A stretch of DNA of 64,000 bases from Hysterium pulicare CBS 123377 (taxonomy: Eukaryota; Ascomycota; Dothideomycetes; Hysteriales; Hysteriaceae). Below are positions 54,861 through 64,000 of this stretch, in pieces; the first letter of the stretch is position 1; every line of letters starts with the position of its first letter. Where the stretch lies: assembly GCA_000467715.1 (NCBI GenBank), contig AJFK01000172.1:18135-82134 (forward strand). The letters run 5' to 3'. Below the pieces are notes generated by a model, which saw nothing but the letters and a program-made list of their open reading frames with translations, made no database searches and was not told the DNA's origin. The position numbers and the translations under genes are program-made.

Positions 54861-55922
54861 AACTTATATTCATGTCTTAATGTGGAAGTTCATCACATCC
54901 AACCGCGACTCTAGTTCCACAATCCAATCCCCACCTCCAGCTCCGCCCATCGAAGATGTCGTCAACTTTCGTTATCTGGACGTCCTTGATCAACTCCAGT
55001 CTCCAAAACAAAACATGTTCCCACATGCCTTTATTCTGAACTCCCCAGGTTTCAAGAATCCGATTGTCCCAGTCGATCCACAGCCAAACAAGCAAACATC
55101 AATGATGAGTGTGGCAAGGTTGTGAACAAGTCTACCCAGACAAAGCCTCGAGCCGGCCATAAAACCAGTTTGGCGGATTCTTCATGGACAGTCACATGGA
55201 CTCTAGCGCCCACCTGCGCACGGCTGGTCATGGATTTTCCGGCTTCTCTTGTACTGAAGCCCATAGAGAATCCAGGGAGGACATGGCCCGGAATCTAGTG
55301 TGGTTTTCGGGCCCTCGCACTCCTGGTGCATGTTGTGAGGATGTCGAAAACGGGGAGCGGGGCGGAGCAGAGCGTTTTATAGACATTTTGCCGATGCGAA
55401 AGCATCTGTGCTGTCGTAAGCAACGGGTTAGTCACATCTCTAAGTAAGCGGTGAGCAATCATCAATTTTCGAAGCACGCAGTGAGAGAGAGACGTAGAAC
55501 GAGAGAATGACGACGTCAGCATGCCAAGAAATATATTTTCGAGAAGCTTGAATTCGAATCAAATAGCCCAACCACCCATAAGTAGGAGGGGTATCATCAA
55601 ATAAAAGTAAAACAAAATGCAGCTCCAAAAGGAAAATTGGTTGCCGAACGCAGCAATGTGTTGTAAAGTGGAAGCATGCCGAAATAGCAAGCAGTCGCAT
55701 CGCATCGACCAAAATCCTCGCCTCCTCCATAAAACGCCGGGGGACAAATGACGAAAGCCAGCCCAGCCAATCCTATGGATGCAATTATAGAGTAAGAAGT
55801 ATAGACCAGAAAATACCGACGCGGCCCCAGCGCATCAGACTCCGTGCATGTACTTGCTTTTCAATTTAAAAGCTCGTCTTATGGTTCGAATGGCCATCTT
55901 TGATTCGGACACTCGCATGGAG
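54861..55922. other. Right flank of the array, possible degenerate unit
   Basis: CTTATATTCATG followed by TCATCACATCC near 54888-54900 and GTGTGGTTTTCGGGCCCTCG near 55300 keep the order of the array blocks, but the E-box and a clean TATA box are missing. No gene supported. The right end holds the 3' region of the claudin-like gene. Confidence 0.4.
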
Positions 55923-56865
55923 TTAGTCGCCGCCTATGGATTGAGATCGTTCGCTCGGTATTAATTCGTATCCGCCTTCCTCGGGGAGATATAACGCGGA
56001 GGCTGCGATAGCGGCGCCGGTGAGGATGAGGACGCTCCAGGAGACGGTGCAGAGGATCCAGGAGGTGTCGAGGTGCCAGCCTAGGAAGAAGCGCTCGTCG
56101 TGGTCAAAGAGGAAGGACTGGATTAAACATTGTCAGCTTGAGGATCCCTTTAAGCGCCTCATTCGATCCAAAGCGTCGTAGCTGACAAGATCATCTCCAG
56201 GCGCCAGAGATTTTTTCGAGATAATAGAATGAAATCCTCATCACATACCACAAGTGCCATGCTCACACATTGAGCAATTCCCCCCACACCCAGCAAGGTA
56301 CAGACAATCTTCCACCCATATTTCCGGCTCTGAATTCCTGCCAATATTATGATGATAGATGTTACTATTGCGCATAGCTCAAGGACAACGGCAAAGGACA
56401 TGAAGAAGCCGACGGTTCGCCAGATGCTGCAGAAAGACCATTTATCGCCGATGCAGTCCTCATATTTAGGGAAATGTTCGCAGACACCTGTGACACTGGA
56501 GCAACGGCGGTGGAGACCGTAGGAGTATCGGTGGGCGGACTCATTCTGTGGGCAATAGTGTTAGATACTGGAGCTTGAGGAGTGAGATGAGGGCTGGGAA
56601 GTGTTGAAGAGATTGGAGGCTTGTTGACGAGATTCAACTTGGTGTACTCTGATTCGACTGAGAGAACGGGATTGGGGTTGAAGATTGATCCAACATACCG
56701 GACGATAACTCAACCATCTCGGCAGCACAATACTCGCAATCGTCATTGCCGTGCCTGTACACATGTCTCAGCAAACTCTCTCTCGCCGTGTAACAAGCAT
56801 AGGTCCAGAGACGTACATGCTACCGTGAGCCATATCCCAATTCCATATACCACTCTTCTCGTCAT
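55923..56865 (-). CDS. Claudin/SUR7-like four-transmembrane protein (hypothetical)
   Basis: Exons 56865-56817, 56754-56699, 56545-56249 and 56117-55923 join in frame to 198 residues. Layout: a short N-terminal segment MTRRVVYGIGIWLTVACTAMTIASIVLPRW (TM1), then an extracellular loop with W, YSYGLHRRCSS, VCEHFPKYEDC and FCSIWRTVGF, two hydrophobic segments (FFMSFAVVLELCAIVTSIIIILAG and WKIVCTLLGVGGIAQCVSMALV), a short loop with LFDHDERFFLGWHLDTSW, and a last segment ending LYLPEEGGYELIPSE. The loop's W and paired Cys fit the claudin-like superfamily, conserved in ascomycetes without known function. Probably in the plasma membrane. The second intron is 153 bp, long for this gene; its acceptor was set by reading frame. 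Confidence 0.82.
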
Positions 56866-57869
56866 CTTGCCTTCGAATCCTCCTCCAAATTCTGATTATT
56901 CGCTTCAAAATGGCCTGAAAAGGTGGTGTGCGAAAGATTGAAGATTGCGGGGGTGTTTCACGACGGGGAGGCAACGATGTTTTGCACTCCGTCCGAGCTC
57001 GTTGGTGAAAGGCTTGGTATTAAAGGCCTGCGCACTCGGCGGCTGGCTCGAAAACAGCGCCGCGTGACTTCGATTGTTCGAGTTAAGGTTTGATACTCCG
57101 GTATCTTAAGCACAGAGGGCTAGACTGGAGATAGCTGGAGCTTTTGTTGCAGCGCCTGGTGTGGGTGGTAATTAGCTGCAGAGAAGACTACACCGCTTTA
57201 GAGCAGGATGCGCAATGATGTCGCTCCCTGCCGCATTCGAGAACCCTTTCCTTGGCCGTGACATGGGCTGCCTATTGGCATCTCACCGCCTCTACCGCCT
57301 CAATTGACTTCCGTCTGTCAGGATGCGTTTTGTATATGGTAATGCCTATGCTTCATTTGTCTGGCATCTGAAGACCGTGAAAGTTCTTGAAGTTTCGTTG
57401 CCAGACTCCGGAAGTGTACACCTTTATCTACGTTCAACCATGATCGCTTGACAAAGCCGTTATCTTGCAGCCTCGCGAAACTGCGTGAAGGCTGCATAAA
57501 GGCGGCCAAACAGAATGTGCGTTCGGGATGCAGGCTTTTTCGATGCCGCTTCGCCATCCGGTTGGTGAGCCGCCTGCTTTGACACCTCATTCGACATTTG
57601 AGAGCATGTTTAGAGGGGTTTGACAATGCCATGCCTTTGAAATCCCATGTTTTAGTAAGCTGGATCCGATTTATGCTGTTTATTGGCTGGGATAGGATTC
57701 CCTGGAAGGTGCACTAATAGTTTTTGCCCTTGCGAGAGCTATCGTATCTTTGTAGATCGGATTTTGATTATTGTTACAGATTCTACAGAAATGGTGTTGT
57801 ACATACACATCCACTAACCCTATTATATACAGCCAGAAGTTGAAGAAGGGGAGAATTATTAACTGCGAA
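56866..57869. other. Intergenic, no supported gene
   Basis: Between two minus-strand genes. A 104-codon basic frame at 57318-57632 (-) has no recognisable domain and no obvious ATG context. The left part should hold the claudin-like promoter. Confidence 0.45.
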
Positions 57870-59446
57870 CTAAAACAGAAGATCGCCCAGATCCTGCTTG
57901 ACTTGCTTCGGTTTCTTCATAAACTCGTAGCATAACAGCGACGACGCGACACCAACATTGAGACTATCAACTCCGATCTCATCCACCGCTCTGGCTGCCG
58001 GGATACCAACTTTGAAATGCGCTTTGGCTACCAAGCTTCCTCTCAGTCCAGTACCCTCCCCACCCATCATCAAAATGGTCGGATGGTTCGCTAGCGGTGA
58101 ATGGTCGTAGAGGCGATTGTTACTGCGTCCAAACGTAAAGACAATATTTGAGGACGTGTCTCTAGGGTTGGCACCCTTCGAAGGGGGTGGTGCATCGCTT
58201 GCGTAGATCTTCCAGCCTTCTTGAGAGCTTTGGGTAAGAAACTCGAACGGATTGTCTATTGCAAAGATTGGGATGGCTTCTGCGGCTCCTGCGGTGGCCT
58301 TTAAAGCTATGTGGCTGAGGGGTGCGCTTGCTCTGGTGGGAGTCGCAATGGCGTCTACGCCTAGAAAGTACGCCGAACGGATTATGGCACCTAGATTTCC
58401 CTCGTCGAGCTATTTCACAAAACGTCAGTATTAAGATTAGAGGGCATGGGATGTTGACTTACTATTCCATCGGCATAGAGAATCATTGGGTGCCTCCAAC
58501 CGTCCGACTTATATTTATACTCTGATTGTGTCCCATTGATTTGCAAGTCTTCTCGACTTTGAGACTGAGTGTCAACCTTGACCGAGAAAAAGCCTTGTTC
58601 AAGAGAGGCCGCCCCCATAGAGGTGATAGGAGGTCGTGGTAGCGGCGATGTTTCAAGAACGAATCCGTTATGAGGCCTTCCGCTGCTCACTTTGTCCATA
58701 ACCTGTAGCCATTGGTCATTGACTTCATGAACCCGCACTCCAGCCTTCCTTGCTCGCACTCGAAGAGCAACGATGCCCTCATGTTTCAATGCCCTAGTAT
58801 GAAGATACAGGTTGTACAGTCTCCTTTGTCCTGATTTCAGGGCGGCACGAACGACAGAATATCCGTAGAGAAATTCGGAGGCGGCTGTGGTATACGGAAT
58901 GCTAGCCGGCGCCGTGGATGATCGTTGGAGTCGTCCTGATGATCTCTCATTTCGTCTGAACTCTCCGGGGATATGATTTTCTCGTCGCGTTATGCTCCGC
59001 TCCGACGCCTGGGCAAACCCCTCATTGTGTTCATGCGCTGGGTAGAAATCTTTTGGTAGAGAAGGATCGACTGTCCATGGCGCAGGAGTTTCTCTATCTC
59101 GGTCCTGTTGTGGAGCAAACTCAGTGCTCCTTCCTCTCGAGAATCGGTTGCTGTCTCTTATTTTACGTTCTCCAAAAGGATCATAGTTGTTTCTTGTTTT
59201 ACGTTCTCCAAAAGGATCGTAGTTGTCTCTCGTATTCCGATGGTCCGAGAACCTGTTGCTATCTCTTGCTCTTGTCCCTGCTGCCGACCGAGGGAATCTA
59301 TCTCGAGAATGATGATTACGGTGGGTATCTTCTCGAATGCCTCGATTGATGGCGGTATTCAAGGAGAGATGACGTTGCGCAATTATGGAGAGGCTTTGTT
59401 CCTGAGTTCTGAAGGAGATCCTAAGAAGAGGACAAGCTTGTATCAT
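57870..59446 (-). CDS. MRM1: Mitochondrial large-subunit rRNA 2'-O-ribose methyltransferase (SpoU/TrmH family)
   Basis: Methylates a ribose in the peptidyl-transferase region of mitochondrial 21S rRNA (yeast Mrm1/Pet56). Exons 59446-58463 and 58409-57870 join in phase 0 to 507 residues. The N-terminus MIQACPLLRISFRTQEQSLSIIAQRHLS is basic and lacks acids, a good import presequence; the frame is open further upstream but has no ATG. A long Arg/Asp/Asn-rich spacer holds a 12-residue tandem repeat (NYDPFGERKxRx, twice). The substrate-binding domain starts at SEFLYGYSVVRAALKSGQRRLYNLYL. The SPOUT knot motifs are ILYADGILDEGNLGAIIRSAYFLGVDAI, ILMMGGEGTGLRGSL and VDSLNVGVASSLLCYEF. All catalytic motifs are intact. 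It is divergent from the chromatin remodeller gene. Confidence 0.93.
59165..59236. repeat. 36-bp tandem repeat inside the MRM1 gene
   Basis: ACGTTCTCCAAAAGGATC starts at 59165 and 59201, a period of 36 bp (12 codons), encoding NYDPFGERK twice in the spacer after the presequence. The two copies differ at few bases, so the duplication is recent. Flanking RDSNRFS also occurs twice in the protein. Confidence 0.85.
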
Positions 59447-59866
59447 GACCGTACGTACACAGCGTTGTTCGGAGACTGCAATCGAAGACGGGAATTCAAG
59501 AACATTTATTGCAGTCGCGTGCACGGACCTTATCTTTTAATCGAAATCGCGTCCCTCACCTGGCATCGCGTTCAACTTGACTTATCATTTACACCCATCC
59601 AACCACAGCCCCTTTGCCTTAACCAACTTATCCCAGGGCACACAGCTCTATTCTCCATCTGTAAGTTACAGTTCTCAACACAATCTTGAGCGTGGCTAGC
59701 ATTAACCCCATTAGTTCCGTAATTGATCGAGGACGCTCATCTACACTCGAAACGGATGGACTCGAGAGTCTAAGACAGGAACATCTCCTTCGACCCTTTC
59801 GACGATTCGCGGAGCCTTTACCGGTAAATAACTGTACAAAACGGAGAATTACAAGCACAACGCGCA
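59447..59866. other. Divergent promoter region of MRM1 and the chromatin remodeller
   Basis: 420 bp between divergent start codons, so it must hold both promoters. No TATA box seen on either side, which is usual for housekeeping genes. Confidence 0.6.
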
Positions 59867-62800
59867 ATGGAAAGCTCCGGGGACGATGTCTCCCAGACGG
59901 GGAGCAATATCATGGCGTCCTTTAGGAACAAACCTGGAGCAACGCAATCAGAGACCCGTAACTCAAAATCGCTGTCGCCTAGTATGTTTATATCAGATGC
60001 GAGTTCCGCCTCTGAGGATGACGATGCAAGCAATACATCTGGAAGGAGAACAAGAGAGGCCCGGCCACTTGTGGCTATCATTCCTAGCCCTGTTCAGAAC
60101 AAGGACGAATATGTTCACTACGAGGAGAGAGAAGACGTCGTAGAACAGATCCTGCGCGAAATCAAGAATAAGAGCAAATTACTCTATGAAATCAGGCTCA
60201 CGGATGGCCGGACTGAACTGGTACGTACAACCCGCGATCTGGTCCAGCTTCATCCTTTTTACTTCACCACCTCTAAGCTCTATACGCCTCAGCTATCTTC
60301 TTTCTACTTCACCTTCTAATACGCCCGTCACCCCGGTACTTCGCAGCTACTTAGTTGCTGATGGGTTTACCCAACCTCATCCTTCATTTCTTCCAGCACG
60401 ACCTAACTTTTATTAGGTTGACTTCGAACGACTGATCACAATAGACGACGGACAAATCGCTCTACAGCACTTTCATGACGAGGATTCTGGCACAGACCAA
60501 GACAGCAATCCGAAATCAACTAGCAAAAAGCCAGACATGAAGCTTCGCCCGAATGTGAAGCGCACAAACCGGCAAGGCTTTGTGGACTTTACCGGGGTTC
60601 AACTCTCTTCCGATGAGGATGAGCTTGCTTCAGAAACCAGGAGACCACGTCAAACTAGACTTCGAGTTCTAAGCAGAGACACCAACAGCCGCCGATCAAG
60701 CACACGGCGCAGTGGTACATCAGCAATCTCTGTATCATCAAGCGAGAGCTCAGGAAATTTTCGGACAAGAGGGCAAACCACAAAACGACCAACCCGAGCC
60801 CCACAACCACCTCGTCGTTCAACCCGCAAGCGATCGACGCCTGAAAACGAAGACGACGAAGACGATGAAGACGATTCTTCTAGTGGCAGAGATATTCTCC
60901 GATCCGATGTGGTCCAACGTTCCCGAAAGCGCAAGCGGGGACGACCTAGCCGGGATCAAGGCCCTGAGAGACCTATCCCTGCCGCAGTCAGACAATCTGA
61001 GCGATCAACACGACATCAGCACAGCATGAAGGATCCAGGACTCGAGGATGTTTATCGATCAGACTCGGAACCCGCACAAGCCAGTGCTCCCAAGGTCGTA
61101 GGGGTCAGAGAAGTCTTCCAAACGTTGCCACGCAGCAATCTCTTCCGATTCCGACATGTTGAAGGGTGCGACACTTGCGGGCAGGGCCCCAACATGGCGC
61201 CTTTGGTATACTGTCAGGGGTGTTCTCTTGCGTACCACAAGAATTGCTTGGGTAATCGCGCCAACAGAGAGCATCTAGTCACCAAAATAGGCCATGAGGA
61301 CTTTATCTTGCAATGTAGACGCTGCGTCAATGTTGCTCGCATGAAAGATGCTACCGCGCCGGATCTTGCCAAATGTCAAGACTGCAAACGCTCTGGACTC
61401 TCATGCAGAGCCTTTAAGAAGCGAAAGACCCCGCAGCAGGAACAAAAGGAGCGTGAGGAAAACGGCGGAGTTGATCCTGTCACATTGGTCCCTACGGACC
61501 TCGTCAACAATCCTAAGCATGTCCTCTTTCGGTGTATGACCTGCTGGAGAGGGTTCCATTATCATCATCTACCTCCGCTCTCTGCCTATGCCATGGATAT
61601 TGTTCGGGATGACGAAGAAATGGCTGATGAACGTTTCCACGAGTACTCCAAACACTGGAGATGCAAAGACTGCGAAGAAAACAAGAACCGAAAAGTGTCC
61701 GGTATCATTGCGTGGAGGCCATCTGACGTGGACACGTATATGCCTGGTACGTCTTGTGAGGAACTAAACGAAGACGATAAGCAATACCTGCTCAAGTGGG
61801 AGAAACAGTCGTATTTCCGGGCGAGTTGGCATTCCGGCTCTTGGACTTGGGGAGTGACGGCGCCAGCAATGAGAAAGGCTTACAACAAGAGGGAGACGGG
61901 ACCTAAGATGAGAACCGAGGATGCTATTCCCGAAGAATATCTCCGGATTGATATTGTTCTGAACGTCAAGTTCACCAGCATCGTAGATGTCAAGAGCGAG
62001 GAGATTGATAAAGCCCGCATCAAGGAGGTTGACGAAGCCTTGATCAAATACAAGGGTCTTGGATATGAGGATGCTGTTTGGGAGAAAGTTCCAAGTCAAG
62101 AGGATGGAGACCGTTGGCTCGACTTTGTCACTGCGTACAACGACTGGGTTGCAGGCAGGTATATCAGATACCCTAAGCAAGGACCCCTCAAAGTTCGACT
62201 TGAAAAAGCACGAGGTACCGCCTTCGCGAAGTTAGAGAAGCAAAAACAACCGGAGAATCTTGTTGGGGGCGAGCTCATGAAGTATCAGATCGATGGCCTG
62301 AACTGGTTATATTATCAATGGTATTCCCAAAACAATGGTATTCTCGCCGACGAAATGGGTCTCGGAAAGACCATTCAAGTCATTGGCTTCATGGCTACCT
62401 TGGTTCAGGATCACAACTGCTTTCCCTTCTTGGTTGTCGTGCCGAACTCTACTTGTGCCAATTGGCGCCGCGAGATCAAGCAGTGGGCGCCGTCGCTAAG
62501 AGTTGTTACCTTTTTTGGATCTGGGCAATCCCGAGATATGGCTTATCGCCACGAGATGTTTCCAGAGGGGACCAAGGAGCTTCGGTGTCATGTCGTTGTC
62601 ACTTCGTATGATGCTGCGGCGGATGACAGCTGCAGGAGAGTCTTCCGAGGTGTCTCTTGGGCAGGCCTGATCGTCGACGAAGGTCAACGTCTAAAAAACG
62701 ACAAGAGCCAACTCTATGGTGCTTTGAATGCTGTCAGAGCACCTTTCAGACTTTTGTTAACTGGTACTCCATTGCAGAATAACGCCAGAGAATTGTTCAA

Positions 62801-64000
62801 TCTGCTTCAGTTCCTCGACGAATTCATTAACGCTGCAGAATTGGAAGAGAAATACGCCGAGATGACCACTGAGAACGTCAAGGAACTACATGATAAGATC
62901 AGACCATACATTCTTCGTCGAACCAAAGTCCAGGTGTTGACCTTCCTTCCACCCTTGGCGCAAATCATCGTACCCATTTCGATGAGTACGCTTCAGAAGA
63001 GGCTATACAAATCCATTCTTGCCAAGAATCCCGAGCTTCTGCAAGCGCTCTTCACAAAAAATAAAGCACTTAAGCAACAGGAACGAGCAAATCTTAGCAA
63101 CATCTTGATGCAATTGCGGAAGTGCTTGTGTCACCCGTTTGTGTATAGTCGGGAGATCGAAGAGCGCTCTGAAATCGCCGCAGTATCCCATCGGAACTTA
63201 GTCGAGGCTTCGGCTAAACTGCAACTTCTTGAGCTCCTGCTCCCAAAGCTCAAAGAGAGGGGACACCGGGTGCTCATCTTTAGCCAGTTTCTTGACATGC
63301 TGAGCATTGCTGAAGACTTTCTCGATGGTATGGAAATGGCTTATCAGCGCCTTGATGGCAGTATGGGCTCTTTGGAGAAACAGAAGCGTATTGACCAGTT
63401 CAATGCCCCGAATTCTCCTCTCTTCGCTTTCCTTCTGTCCACTCGTGCTGGTGGTGTCGGTATCAACCTTGCCACCGCAGACACAGTCATCATCCTTGAT
63501 CCTGATTTCAACCCCCATCAGGATATCCAGGCGATTTCTCGAGCTCATCGCATCGGCCAGAAGAAGAAGGTCTTGTGCTTTCAGTTGATGACACGGTCAA
63601 GCGTGGAAGAGAAGATCATGCAGATGGGCCGGAAGAAAATGGCTCTCGATCATGTCGTTGTCGAGCAGCTCGATGCGGATGACTTTGAAGAGAAGGACGT
63701 CGAATCAATCCTGAAGTACGGAGCTGCAGAGTTGTTTAAAGATGATAACGCCGACCAAGATATTCGGTATGATGATGCTTCCATCGAGAAGCTGTTGGAT
63801 CGCAGCCAAATCGAAAATACTAAGACCGGAGGCGATGATTCTGCGGAGTCACAGTTCAGCTTTGCTCGGGTCTGGGCGAATGATCAAGGTGCTTTGGAGG
63901 AAGCACTCGAGCCTTCTGAAGAAGAAGCCCCAGATCCTGGAGTTTGGGACACGATTCTCAAGGAGCGGCAAGCGGCGGCTGCTGCCGAGGCACTAGCGCG
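59867..64000 (+). CDS. PHD-finger, chromodomain-like SNF2 ATPase (CHD3/Mit1-like), 3' end beyond the window
   Basis: ATP-dependent nucleosome remodeller. Exon 1 is 59867-60220; exon 2 starts at 60417 and stays open to the window edge, giving about 1310 residues so far. The N-terminal 360 residues are disordered, with basic and acidic runs (RKRKRGRPSRD; a Glu/Asp run). A PHD finger begins at CDTCGQGPNMAPLVYCQGC (about 368), with a second Cys-rich part at CRRCVNVARMKD and CQDCKRSGLSC, and a third zinc-binding stretch at FRCMTCWRGFHYHHLPPL. ALIKYKGLGYEDAVWEKVP (about 657) is chromodomain-like. The SNF2 motor has DEMGLGKTIQ, VDEGQRLKND (DEGQ in place of DEAH), LLTGTPLQNN, LSTRAGGVGINLATADTVI and QAISRAHRIGQ. 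The S. pombe homologue class (Mit1, SHREC complex) acts in heterochromatin silencing; assignment within CHD is inference. Confidence 0.93.

Noticed and set aside
57318-57632. 104-codon basic frame on the minus strand
   Set aside because: Composition unlike the neighbouring genes, no recognised domain and no continuation.

Overview
The window is nuclear DNA from a filamentous ascomycete (Pezizomycotina; Leotiomycetes/Helotiales is my best guess, not shown by a marker). The reasons are compact genes with many short GT-AG introns (mostly 45-110 bp, with CTAAC/CTGAC-like branch sites), typical fungal families (Jen carboxylate transporter, GH5 and GH35 enzymes, Aha1, Mrm1, a Hul5/UBE3C-like HECT ligase) and a secreted-protein content usual in plant-associated fungi. 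Exon structures below were built by hand from reading-frame continuity and splice motifs; every multi-exon model closes in frame.

Layout from the left: a tyrosinase cut by the window edge (-); an OB-fold-like protein (-) divergent from an Apd1/Aim32-type [2Fe-2S] protein (+); a 15-exon SLIP-GC-like large GTPase (-); a 1200-residue disordered protein (-); a secreted serine carboxypeptidase (-); the Hsp90 co-chaperone AHA1 (-); a TPR-SET protein (+). At 25.9-34.3 kb, a GH5 cellulase, a transcription-factor-like protein without a visible DNA-binding domain and a GH35 beta-galactosidase lie side by side. Then follow a GNAT acetyltransferase, a nine-exon cysteine-rich secreted repeat protein, a small secreted protein, a Jen1-type transporter and a HECT E3 ligase. 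To the right are a claudin-like membrane protein (-), the mitochondrial rRNA methyltransferase MRM1 (-) and, divergent from it, a CHD/Mit1-like chromatin remodeller (+) that runs off the edge.

The most unusual region is about 48.9-54.86 kb. It has no credible protein gene but holds about twelve diverged, head-to-tail units of roughly 390-570 bp. Each carries the same promoter order on the + strand: a GATGATGATCGTT-like element, a CTCACGTGCC E-box, a TATATAAACC box about 50 bp downstream, and a CACATCCAC initiator about 38 bp further on. The downstream parts share short blocks but no conserved start codon or reading frame. I interpret this as a tandem array of non-coding RNA genes or decayed genes that keep their promoters; its function is unknown.

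The second notable locus is the cysteine-rich gene at 36.35-38.39 kb. All eight introns are phase 0, and six of the nine exons begin exactly with a cysteine codon opening a Cys-rich module, so the protein appears to have grown by duplication of symmetric exons.
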